A DNA stretch of 64,000 nucleotides from PALSA-1440 sp050011195 (GTDB lineage Bacteria > Verrucomicrobiota > Verrucomicrobiia > Limisphaerales > UBA8199), in contig JBEKJO010000002.1 in assembly GCA_050011195.1 (NCBI GenBank), forward strand, positions 32,346 through 96,345. The letters are read 5' to 3'. Shown here one piece after another: positions 48,701-55,935 of this stretch. Positions within the stretch are counted from its first letter, which is position 1; every line of letters starts with the position of its first letter. The notes below the pieces were generated by a model that did not search any database, was not told the origin of the DNA, and saw only the letters and a program-made list of their open reading frames with translations. Position numbers and translations under genes: made by a program.

Positions 48701-49324
48701 TCGAGCGGTTCGCTGACGGATCCCAAGCTGCGGGTGATGGTGGAGAACATCTCGTATTCGAGCAGCCAGATGCTCGCTTTTGTGAAAGAGTTTCTGGCGA
48801 ACGCTTCGTTTGGCCATGGGCTGACTATCAAGACCGAACCCGTCAGCCTCTGGGAGGCCGCCGCCGGTGCCGTTGGCCAATATCAGGAGGCGGCCCGGCG
48901 GAAGGGGCTCGTTTTGCACGAGGTGCTGCCCGCAGAAAACGCGGCGGTGCAGGCGGACCCCGCCGCGCTCAGCCAAGTCCTCGGCAATCTCTTGTCCAAC
49001 GCGGTAAAATTCTCGCCGCCCGGGAAAGAGATTTCGATTGGGGTGCGGTCGGAAGACAATTATGTGGAGTGTTACGTTCAGGATCAAGGTCCCGGTTTCA
49101 AAGAAGAGGACAAGATGCGGATGTTCGAGCGTTACGGCAGGCTCTCGGCGCAGCCGACGGGAGCGGAGCCTTCCGCTGGGCTGGGCTTGAGCATCGTCAA
49201 GAAGCTTGTGGAGGCGATGGGTGGCGCGGTGACCTGTGAGAGCACGGCGGGGAACGGGGCCAGGTTTACGGTCCGCTTGCCCAAAGCGCTCCAGCAGCCC
49301 TTTACGACCGGTTCAGGGCGCTGA
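45800..49324 (+). CDS. CheB-CheR-PAS-histidine kinase fusion protein
   Basis: The protein has 1174 residues. After a basic leader comes the CheB methylesterase (GIGASAGG Ser78, QHLNP His105, GTATDGT Asp197). Then CheR methyltransferase (residues about 270-530: STIQRRLARRV, VPGCSTGQEAYSLAMLF, FARQDILSDPPFSRMDLISCRNLLIYL). A PAS region precedes a long coiled coil of NEEL heptads (about 750-810), then a second PAS. The kinase core has THDLKN (His949) and LGNLLSNAVKFSPPG for ATP binding, ending FTVRLPK. No receiver domain or stand-alone response regulator is nearby. Such fusions probably act in non-chemotaxis sensing. The 3' end overlaps leuA by 23 bp, convergently. Confidence 0.92.
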   Translation: MKAKDQQSKGCRSPEKRTAKRAAKSPGEDWPSSRSRAAAGKPLPKAPSAVTPPSCSPEKTGLAQSGKEAFSIVGIGASAGGLEAFMELLKHLPADSGLGFVLVQHLNPTHQSALTQLLGRVTAMPVSEVANGQAVLPNHVYVIPPNAGLVIQQGVLMIQPRQQTGGAQRSIDNFFQSLAEDQHERAIGVVLSGTATDGTLGLEAIKEEGGITFAQDGKSAKYDSMPRSAAAAGCVDFVLSPENIARELVRLARHPYLASVGTSPVVTDPNSLMRILLLLRNGFGVDFSLYKPSTIQRRLARRVVLNKLNTLEAYAGFLQGNAAERGALYADMLISVTSFFRNPEAFEALKRIAFPKLLAPGREEPVRIWVPGCSTGQEAYSLAMLFEEHGGQAPGRAPRLHIFATDLNEALLESARRGLYLKSLVQEVSPERLRRFFVEEDGGYRVSKRIRELCVFARQDILSDPPFSRMDLISCRNLLIYLEAGAQKKILPAFHYALKHEGYLFLGASESVGAFSGLFECADKQQKVFSKKPGPTPAFSRPDSRSPRAANPQLPSARSGGAPEGIRAEPSAQREADRVTLKQFAPPGVLVNAELQVLEFRGSTGAYLEPSAGKASFDLLRMAREGLALPLRAALNRAKKEDRTVRQESVRVRQNGGTRTVDLQIIPLKNLKERCYLVLFTEAKRRSAGVQPVSPISNRRRARSKGAAAGSKPASERSDNPRYESRRIAELERELVETRDERQSLQEEHGATDEEFQAANEELQSANEELQSINEELETSKEELESTNEELITVNEEMANRNAELNRLNSDLNNFQISVDLAVLLLGRDLTIRRFSPLAEKVFNLLASDVGRPISALKHNLDFPGLGQFVAQVIDTAQVEEHEVRDKEGRWYLLRARPYLALDNKIDGATLVLVDINALKLSEQAAEAARAGLEQLAEDKDELMGILTHDLKNLLSGLHMSAERLRDSSGSLTDPKLRVMVENISYSSSQMLAFVKEFLANASFGHGLTIKTEPVSLWEAAAGAVGQYQEAARRKGLVLHEVLPAENAAVQADPAALSQVLGNLLSNAVKFSPPGKEISIGVRSEDNYVECYVQDQGPGFKEEDKMRMFERYGRLSAQPTGAEPSAGLGLSIVKKLVEAMGGAVTCESTAGNGARFTVRLPKALQQPFTTGSGR

Positions 49325-50957
49325 GCACGGCCCGCACGGAGGCGAGTTCGATGTTGGTGTCCACGCCGGCGCCCCAGAGCGCGCGGCCGTCGCTGTGCTT
49401 GATCTGAATGTAGGCAATAGCCGCCGCTTCCTCTCCGGCGCTCAAGGCGTGCTCGCTGTAATGGGCGATCTCGAAGCGCGGCACGCCCGCGGTGGTGAAG
49501 CCGTGGACGAGCGCCGCCAGCGGGCCGTTGCCTTCACCGCGAATCTCGACCGGCTGGCCGTCGCGTAGCAACCGGGCGCGACAGCGGACCCTGCCATCGC
49601 GGCTTTCGGTCTCAAATCCCTGAAGCTGCCAGGGGGCCGCGCGCTCGATGTATTCGCGCCAGAACATGCCCTTCAGTTCGGCGGCGCTGACTTCGCGGCC
49701 AAGGCGGTCCACCTCTTCGTTGGCGATCGGGCCGAACTCGCGTTGCATTTCCTTGGGCAGTTCGATGCCGTATTCGTTCTCCAGCAGGTAGGCGACGCCG
49801 CCCTTGCCGGATTGGCTGTTGACGCGGATGACTTCGCGGTATTGGCGGCCGATGTCGGTCGGATCAATGGTCAGATAGGGCACGTCCCAATGTTGCTGCC
49901 GGCCAGTGCCCCATTCGGCCAGGCCCTTCTTGATCGCATCCTGATGCGAGCCGCTGAAGGCGGTGAAGACCAGTTCGCCGGCATAGGGGTGGCGCGGCGG
50001 CACCGTCATCCCGGTGCACCGCTCATAGACCTCGCAAATGGCGTTCAGATCGGTGAAGTCAAGCTTCGGGTCAATGCCGTGCATGTAGAGGTTCAGGGCG
50101 ACGGTCACGATGTCGAGATTGCCGGTGCGTTCGCCGTTGCCGAAGAGGGTGCCCTCGACGCGGTCGGCGCCGGCGAGCAGGCCCAATTCCGTGGCCGCCA
50201 CGCCCGTGCAGCGGTCGTTATGGGTGTGCAGGCTGATGAGGAGCGAGTCGCGGTGCTTGATGTGGCGGCAAATCCACTCGATCTGGTCGGCATAGACGTT
50301 CGGCGTGGCCACCTCGACGGTGTCGGGCAGGTTCAAGATCATCTTGCGCTGCGGCGTGGGCTTCCAGACGGCCATGACGGCTTCGGCGGCCTCCCGGGCA
50401 AACTCGACTTCGGTGGCGCTGAAGCTTTCGGGCGAATACTGGAGCCGGACTTCGGCGCCCTGGAGCCGGGGCAGGCGCTCCTGAATCCACTGGGCGCCGC
50501 GCACGGCCACGCGGAGGATTTCCTCCTTGGACATGCCGAACACCACCCGGCGCTGCGCGGGGGAGGTCGAGTTGTAGAGGTGGATGATGGCCTTTTTCGC
50601 GCCGACCAGCGACTCGAAGGTGCGCTCGATCAAATCCTCGCGCGCCTGCACGAGCACTTGGAGCCACACGTCGTCCGGGGCGCGGTGTTCCTCGATCAGC
50701 CGGCGGTTGAAAGTGAACTCGGTGTTCGAGGCTGAGGGGAACCCGACCTCGATTTCCTTGAAGCCGCACTTCACGAGCATCTGGAAGAGTTCGAGCTTCT
50801 GGCCGACGTTCATCGGGATGGCCAGCGCCTGGTTGCCATCGCGCAGATCCACGCTGCACCAGGCGGGCGCCTGGGTCAGGACACGGTTCGGCCACTGGCG
50901 GTCGGGCAAATGGACCGGTGGGAACGGACGATATTTAGCAGACGGATTCTTGAGCAT
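49302..50957 (-). CDS. leuA: 2-isopropylmalate synthase
   Basis: The protein has 551 residues, the long LeuA type (about 550-570) of actinobacteria and others. WCSVDLRDGNQAL is the signature start, EIEVGFPSASNTEF, LHTHNDRCTGVAATELGLLAGADRVEGTLFGNGERTGN carries the metal His pair, and the C-terminal about 130 residues form the LeuA dimer/regulatory domain that binds leucine. It condenses acetyl-CoA with 2-oxoisovalerate, the first committed step to leucine. It is preceded by a Leu-rich leader peptide and terminator, so it is controlled both by feedback and by attenuation. Confidence 0.96.
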   Translation of the reverse strand: MLKNPSAKYRPFPPVHLPDRQWPNRVLTQAPAWCSVDLRDGNQALAIPMNVGQKLELFQMLVKCGFKEIEVGFPSASNTEFTFNRRLIEEHRAPDDVWLQVLVQAREDLIERTFESLVGAKKAIIHLYNSTSPAQRRVVFGMSKEEILRVAVRGAQWIQERLPRLQGAEVRLQYSPESFSATEVEFAREAAEAVMAVWKPTPQRKMILNLPDTVEVATPNVYADQIEWICRHIKHRDSLLISLHTHNDRCTGVAATELGLLAGADRVEGTLFGNGERTGNLDIVTVALNLYMHGIDPKLDFTDLNAICEVYERCTGMTVPPRHPYAGELVFTAFSGSHQDAIKKGLAEWGTGRQQHWDVPYLTIDPTDIGRQYREVIRVNSQSGKGGVAYLLENEYGIELPKEMQREFGPIANEEVDRLGREVSAAELKGMFWREYIERAAPWQLQGFETESRDGRVRCRARLLRDGQPVEIRGEGNGPLAALVHGFTTAGVPRFEIAHYSEHALSAGEEAAAIAYIQIKHSDGRALWGAGVDTNIELASVRAVLSALNRS

Positions 50958-50997
50958 GGTCGTTTCGCTTTCTTGTTAACACCGCCGGACGGTCGGG

Positions 50998-51036
50998 GAA
51001 ACAAAAACCCCACCGCCGGTTGCGGCAGTGGGGTTC
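50998..51036 (-). terminator. leuA attenuator terminator
   Basis: On the minus strand AACCCCACTGCCGC (about 51035-51022) pairs with GGCGGTGGGGTT, followed by TTTTTGTTT. It lies 19 bases after the leader-peptide stop and 40 bases before leuA. Confidence 0.88.
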
Positions 51037-51055
51037 AGAAGACTCTGGTGAAAGG

Positions 51056-51124
51056 CTACAACCCGACTGCCGCGCGGCACAGCAGCAGCGCGCTCGATAG
51101 CAGCAGGTTCAGATTGCCATTCAC
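51056..51124 (-). CDS. leuL: leu operon leader peptide
   Basis: It has 22 codons from the GTG at 51124, eight of them Leu: positions 5, 7-9, 13-15 and 22, including two CTG/CTA runs of three. The stop is just before the terminator hairpin. This is the hallmark of ribosome-mediated attenuation: Leu-tRNA shortage stalls the ribosome and frees leuA transcription. No Shine-Dalgarno is seen; the GTG lies 7 bases from a candidate -10, so it may be leaderless. It is too short for standard gene finders. Confidence 0.85.
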   Translation of the reverse strand: MNGNLNLLLSSALLLCRAAVGL

Positions 51125-51130
51125 AGCCGG

Positions 51131-51159
51131 AACGTAGCACCCCTGCCGGGAGGGGTCAA
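51131..51159 (-). promoter_or_regulatory. Candidate leu promoter
   Basis: On the minus strand TTGACC (51159-51154) and TACGTT (51136-51131) are 17 bases apart. The expected start point, 6-8 bases after the -10, falls on or beside the GTG of the leader peptide. Confidence 0.5.
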
Positions 51160-51245
51160 ATTGTTTTTGCCGCGAGTTACTGTGGCATCAGGGCGGATTC
51201 GTATTGGGTGGTTTCAACCGCTCTTTCCAGGTTCGGCCCCCCTCC

Positions 51246-54137
51246 TCAAGGACTGCCCGCGCCCGCAGCCCGGCAAGGCTTGCCGGCCCGATACAACTCG
51301 AGCCGTTCGGAGTTCTTCGCCGCCACGTCCTTCAGTCCGGCTGCCGCCGCGAGGTCGCGCGCCTTTTCAGCCGTCTTGACCGCGTCACCGAATCGTCCCG
51401 CTTCGGCGTAAGCGGCGGCGAGCGTCACCAGCGACACTGGTTCGCGATACTGGCTAAGTTTGCACGCGCGCTCGGCCAGGCGCACCGCTTCAGCGCCATT
51501 GCGAAGCGCCTCGCTGGGGTGAGTCGCCAGAATCCACGCCAGGTTTTCAAGGGCCTCGACCATATCCGGCTTAAGCGCCAGCGCCAGGCGCAAGTGAGTC
51601 GTCGCATTCGTCGAGTCGCCCGTCTCGGCCGCCGCAATCGCCAGCGAATGATGCAGCGTCGGGTTGAAAGGATCCACCCGCAGGCCCTGCTCACACGCCT
51701 CAATAACTAATGTGTGCTGGCCCATCGCCGCCAGACAGGCCGCGAGTTGTTCGTAGGCGGTGGGGTGGTCGGGCTCTTGAGTGACCGCCTTCAACAGGTG
51801 CTGGACGGCCTCGGCATAGCGGCGATCGCGTCCCAGCATCAGCGCGGTCTCAATGTGGGCTTCCGCTTCGTCGGGGTGCTGTTGGAGGACCAGGGCGGCT
51901 TGTTGACGGGCTTCCTCGAGGCGGCCCAGACGGTGCCAGGCCTCCGCCAGACCCACGCGAGCGGGAAGGCTATTCGTGTCCAACTGGAGCGCTCGGGAAA
52001 AGTTCTCCGCCGCTTCTCCATATCGCCCGTCATCGGCCAGAGCAAGGCCCCGCACGGTGTGGGTAAAGGGGTTCCCGGGTCGAATCCAGAAGGCCGCATA
52101 CACCGTAATAGCCCAGGCCAAAAACCCGACCCGGAGCAGGGGCCGGAAGACTCCGCTCTTCTGCACCATGAAATCCCAGCCGGCCGCCGCCAGCGCGCAC
52201 AGGGGAAACAAGGCCGGCAAGGCATAAAACGCCTTCACCTGCGCATAAGAAGCCACCCGTAAGGTCATCAACCCAATGCCGGCAGCAAAGGCGACCACCA
52301 GCCCGAGGATCAGAAACCATTCCGCCACGGGCTGGCGGAAGAAGCGGACCAAGGCCACTATTGCGCCGGCGACCAACAGCGCCGTGCCGAGGATGGACAG
52401 CAAATAGCCGGCATTCATCAGGTCATAATTCCACTGCGGCCGAAAGTCCATCCGAGCCGAGCCGCTGCACAAACCATCCCCCCACAAGGTGGCATACACG
52501 CCGTCGGCAAATCCCGTGAGGCTGCTGAAGAGGGGACAGATCAAGACTTCGCCAAACCGCCCATACCACGCGCCGGTGTGGCAGCCCGGGTCCTGCCACC
52601 ACGCAAACGGAAGCCGCGGATCCCAGTTGCCGATCAAGGGGTTCCCGAACCGGTGCCACACCCTCGCGTAGTGCCAGCCACACACGACGGCGCACACCCC
52701 GAGGACCACCCCGATCCGCCCCGCCCGCTGCCTCCGGTCTCCTGTCTCCTCTCCGCCCTCGGCTGTTCCCGGACTTTGGACTTTAGACTTTAGACTCCGG
52801 ACTGTGTTCCACGCCAGGGCCCCCACAATCACCGGCAGGACGAGGACAGCCGAGAATTTGGTGAGCAAGGCCAGCCCCAAACAAGCCCCTGCGGCGACCG
52901 TCAGGCGCACCGAAGAGGTTCCCGCGCGCAGGAGCCGCAAGGAGAAGTACAGCGCCGCGGTGACGAACAGGGCGGCCAGGTTTTCGTTGGTGATATGGTG
53001 GGAGAGGCAGAGGTTCGCCGGCAGGAACCCGGCGAGGAGCAGTCCGACGATCTGCCGCCCGGGCTGGTTCGGAAACAGCAGGCGCAGGCACAGAAAGACC
53101 AGCACCACATGCGCTATGCCGGTCAGCGCCGAAACGGCCCGGAGCGCCAGCACCGCCGAATCGGCGGAGGCCGACCACCCGAACGGGCCGATGATGAAGG
53201 CCGAGAGAACGTAATACAGTGGCGGCTGATACATCTGCCAGCCATCGTCGGCCAGCGGCAACGCCTTCTTCCGCAGGATGTAGTTGATATAGTCCAGGTG
53301 GCCGCCCCAATCGAAGCCGAACGGCGCGGCTATTTGCGGCAGGTTGTTGCAGAACAGTGCGATCCACGAAATGATGATCACCACCAGCACCGCCAGGGGC
53401 GCGACGGCGACGCGGTGATCCCCTGCCGCCCTGGCGGCGCCGTCCGGGCTGGCGGCGCTTGTCAGCCGCAGGAATCGGTTGCTCCCGCCGATGGCGATGG
53501 CGGAAACGAGCAGGATCAGCAGCAGCGTCGGCCAGGTCTTGCGCAACGAGTTGATCACAAGTTCGCGCCCGAAGAGCGGATTGCCTGGCCGGACGGCGGA
53601 CGGCTCGGCCGCCAGCACGGCCTTCTGCCAGGCCGCTCCCACCAGCGAGACCTGCCATTCCGGGTCGCTGCCGAGAGCCTGCTTGTCCCATTTGAGCGAG
53701 AGCCAGAGCGCCGGTGGGCCCAGTGAGTTGGAGACGGTCACCGAGATTTCATTTTCGCCGGCCTTAAGGAATCCCGCCACCTCAGTCGTGTGGCGCCTCT
53801 TCCAGTCCTGCTCGCGAAGGAGAATACTGTCCACCAGGCGCCCGTTAATACGCACCATCCCCTGCTTGAAAACGCGCGCCGAGAGCTTGGCTGTGGCGGG
53901 CGCGGCCGTCAGTATGAATGAGCGGCGGAAAACCGACCAAAACGGCAGGGCGTCGTGCGGCCTGGCGTCCGGCGGTTTCGGATAGACGATCCACTCGGCC
54001 GAGCCCGCCTCCGGGAGAAAGGGAATGCTGCTGTCGCACCGGCACAGGCACCAGAGCCAGCCGCTGCCGGCCAGCGTGACTGCACCCAGGAGCACGCAGG
54101 TTAATACCGTGCGGCGCGTATTCTTTATCGGGTCCAT
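51246..54137 (-). CDS. GT-C-type membrane glycosyltransferase-like protein with C-terminal TPRs
   Basis: The protein has 963 residues from the ATG at 54137; the longer frame would overlap the upstream gene. An N-terminal membrane segment is followed by a jelly-roll-like region, then about 10 membrane helices from residue 200 to 690. FGFDWGGHLDYINYILRK (acidic residue in the first loop) and WQMYQPPLYYVLSAF are typical of PMT/ArnT-like GT-C enzymes. From about residue 710, TPRs run to the end (DDGRYGEAAENFSRALQLD, TALMLGRDRRYAEAVQHLLK). A 7-base repeat insertion is read as LKSKVQSP between helices. It may glycosylate periplasmic protein or lipid. It starts 8 bp after the zinc-ribbon gene. Confidence 0.78.
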   Translation of the reverse strand: MDPIKNTRRTVLTCVLLGAVTLAGSGWLWCLCRCDSSIPFLPEAGSAEWIVYPKPPDARPHDALPFWSVFRRSFILTAAPATAKLSARVFKQGMVRINGRLVDSILLREQDWKRRHTTEVAGFLKAGENEISVTVSNSLGPPALWLSLKWDKQALGSDPEWQVSLVGAAWQKAVLAAEPSAVRPGNPLFGRELVINSLRKTWPTLLLILLVSAIAIGGSNRFLRLTSAASPDGAARAAGDHRVAVAPLAVLVVIIISWIALFCNNLPQIAAPFGFDWGGHLDYINYILRKKALPLADDGWQMYQPPLYYVLSAFIIGPFGWSASADSAVLALRAVSALTGIAHVVLVFLCLRLLFPNQPGRQIVGLLLAGFLPANLCLSHHITNENLAALFVTAALYFSLRLLRAGTSSVRLTVAAGACLGLALLTKFSAVLVLPVIVGALAWNTVRSLKSKVQSPGTAEGGEETGDRRQRAGRIGVVLGVCAVVCGWHYARVWHRFGNPLIGNWDPRLPFAWWQDPGCHTGAWYGRFGEVLICPLFSSLTGFADGVYATLWGDGLCSGSARMDFRPQWNYDLMNAGYLLSILGTALLVAGAIVALVRFFRQPVAEWFLILGLVVAFAAGIGLMTLRVASYAQVKAFYALPALFPLCALAAAGWDFMVQKSGVFRPLLRVGFLAWAITVYAAFWIRPGNPFTHTVRGLALADDGRYGEAAENFSRALQLDTNSLPARVGLAEAWHRLGRLEEARQQAALVLQQHPDEAEAHIETALMLGRDRRYAEAVQHLLKAVTQEPDHPTAYEQLAACLAAMGQHTLVIEACEQGLRVDPFNPTLHHSLAIAAAETGDSTNATTHLRLALALKPDMVEALENLAWILATHPSEALRNGAEAVRLAERACKLSQYREPVSLVTLAAAYAEAGRFGDAVKTAEKARDLAAAAGLKDVAAKNSERLELYRAGKPCRAAGAGSP
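52771..52805 (-). repeat. 7-bp tandem repeat (ggacttt family) in frame in the GT-C/TPR gene
   Basis: Five units on the plus strand run ggacttt, ggacttt, agacttt, agactcc, ggactgt. An adjacent ctcctgt-type repeat (about 52733-52752) is also in frame. On the coding strand it reads LKSKVQSP then GGEETGDRRQ. Confidence 0.85.
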
Positions 54138-54145
54138 CCGATGCT

Positions 54146-54496
54146 TCAGGTCTTGGCCGAGCGGGGTGAGGCGCGTCGCCTGCAATCCGCGCAGAGGAAC
54201 TGCTTCCCGTCAAAATACGTCATGAAGGGCATGAACAGATCCTTGCACCGATCACAGATTTCATAAATCTCCTCCGGCGGCACGGGGTCCGCTGCCAGGG
54301 CGATGCCGTGGGTCTTTTGAATCATTTCGAGTTGTTCGGGGACGCGGTCAGCCCGGTAATTGAAGATCATCGCCACGGAGCGGTCTTCCGTGAGAAACAA
54401 GCCGTTGGCGTCCTGAGCCAGATACTTGCCGCGCGCGTTGCGGATGAACACTTTAATGTCCGGCGGCTCGCTCGGTTTGTCGCTCTTTCGTGGCAT
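54146..54496 (-). CDS. Zinc-ribbon protein of unknown function
   Basis: The protein has 116 residues. The N-terminal part (DIKVFIRNARGKYLAQDANGL) resembles a small beta domain, and the C-terminus has CDRCKDLF and FLCADCRRR knuckles. It lies 8 bp upstream of the GT-C/TPR gene on the same strand and is probably cotranscribed. No named family is recognised. The 229-bp gap 54497-54725 on the other side shows nothing clear. Confidence 0.65.
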   Translation of the reverse strand: MPRKSDKPSEPPDIKVFIRNARGKYLAQDANGLFLTEDRSVAMIFNYRADRVPEQLEMIQKTHGIALAADPVPPEEIYEICDRCKDLFMPFMTYFDGKQFLCADCRRRASPRSAKT

Positions 54497-54725
54497 CAGT
54501 CAGTTCAGTGCAAATGGGCGTTTTCCTTGCTCGTCGGATCAACGCTGCGGTGATTCTGCCGATTCCAGCGCTGGAATTCAAGGCACTCCCCCTGTTTTCC
54601 GCCTCCTGTGCTGAACCCGCCGACCACTGTTGCCCGCCACACAAAACTCCCATTTTGAAACTTGCACCCCGGAGTTGTAATCGAGCCTTGCACGGCGCCC
54701 GGGAAGCGGTAACATCACCTACATA

Positions 54726-55772
54726 GTGCCGAAACAGACTTTGATATTATTCGGTCAGTCGATCTTGCCCCCGGCCCTTGCCGCTGGGGTTGTTCTGGTG
54801 ACCCTTATGGCTGGGCAGTACTGGCTGGAGCGCAGGAGACGACGTGCCTTCTGCCGCTCCCTGGAAAGCCCCCGCTCGCAACCGCTGGCGGAACAGTTGG
54901 CCGGCACACCGGCCGCGGCGGCTTCCGGCGGGAACCGCGTCCCCGCTTTGGGCGGAACCGGGACGCCCCATCAGGAACCTGAGCCATTTCCAACCTTCGG
55001 GAGGTATTTCGTGGATCATCTCGGGCACTATGGTCTCGCCGTCCTTTTTGTGTGCCTAGCTCTGTTGGTTCGCTGGTGGCTGGAGCCTGCTTTGCGGGGC
55101 CGGGTGCCTTACGGTTTCTTTCTGCTGGCGGTCGTCGCAACGGCGTTGGTGGCCGACCTCTGGGAAACTTTGCTGGCGTTGGTTGTGGGCTTTTTAACGG
55201 CCGATTACTTCTTCGTTCCGCCACCCGGGTTCAGGATCAGCGGCGCGGATGGCTGGTTGGGGGCCCTGATATACTGGGTTACCGGCTTGGGCATCATGTG
55301 GTTCATGAAGTCCGAGCACACCGCCTGGTTGCGAACCTTGGACCGGGACATCGCCTATGTTGATCGGCTCAAGGAACTGGACCGGGAGCGGGCCTCGCAC
55401 AAACTGACCCAGACCGACCGCGAGATACTGGCCGGCATCGTGGACAGCGCCCAGGACGCCATCCTCAGCGTGACCTCGCAGGGCCGGATTACGACCTGGA
55501 ACGCCGCGGCGGAAAGGCGCTTCGGGTTTTCCGCCCGCGAAGCCATCGGCCAGCCGCTGGCTCTCATCGTTCCGCCTGAGCGCCGCGCCGAACAGGAGCG
55601 TCTCCTCGAGCAAATCAATCGCGGTCAACCGACGGAGCAATGGCACACCGTGCTCAGTTGCAAAGGCGGCTCCAGCGTCGAAATGTCCCTCGTGCTCTCG
55701 CCCCTTAAGGGGCGCTCCGGAGCATTCATCGGCGCGTCCATGATCGCGCGCGACCGGTCGTCGAAACCGTGA
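54726..55772 (+). CDS. DUF4118-like membrane domain plus PAS sensor without output domain
   Basis: The protein has 348 residues from the GTG at 54726. An N-terminal helix anchors it; a Pro/Gly linker is followed by three to four membrane helices (GLAVLFVCLALLVRWWLE, GFFLLAVVATALVADLWETLLALVVGFLTADYFF), the KdpD-type DUF4118 layout. A short coiled segment (DRLKELDRERASHKL) leads to a PAS domain (AGIVDSAQDAILSVTSQGRITTWNAAAERRFGFSA). The protein stops after PAS with no kinase, cyclase or EAL domain. It may signal by protein contact or be a truncated kinase. Confidence 0.8.
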   Translation: MPKQTLILFGQSILPPALAAGVVLVTLMAGQYWLERRRRRAFCRSLESPRSQPLAEQLAGTPAAAASGGNRVPALGGTGTPHQEPEPFPTFGRYFVDHLGHYGLAVLFVCLALLVRWWLEPALRGRVPYGFFLLAVVATALVADLWETLLALVVGFLTADYFFVPPPGFRISGADGWLGALIYWVTGLGIMWFMKSEHTAWLRTLDRDIAYVDRLKELDRERASHKLTQTDREILAGIVDSAQDAILSVTSQGRITTWNAAAERRFGFSAREAIGQPLALIVPPERRAEQERLLEQINRGQPTEQWHTVLSCKGGSSVEMSLVLSPLKGRSGAFIGASMIARDRSSKP

Positions 55773-55935
55773 GCGGGCGAAGTCCGAAGTCCCGGGTTGC
55801 TTTGCGTCCGCTGGCTCTTCGGCATATTGGGCGCGGGAGTCGCTTCCGCCGCCAAGGCCGGTGAGGGTGGTCTCGACGCGCTTCTGGCGACGAAACCATT
55901 GCCAACCCTGCATCGGCTGCGCTACCCTGTGAATC

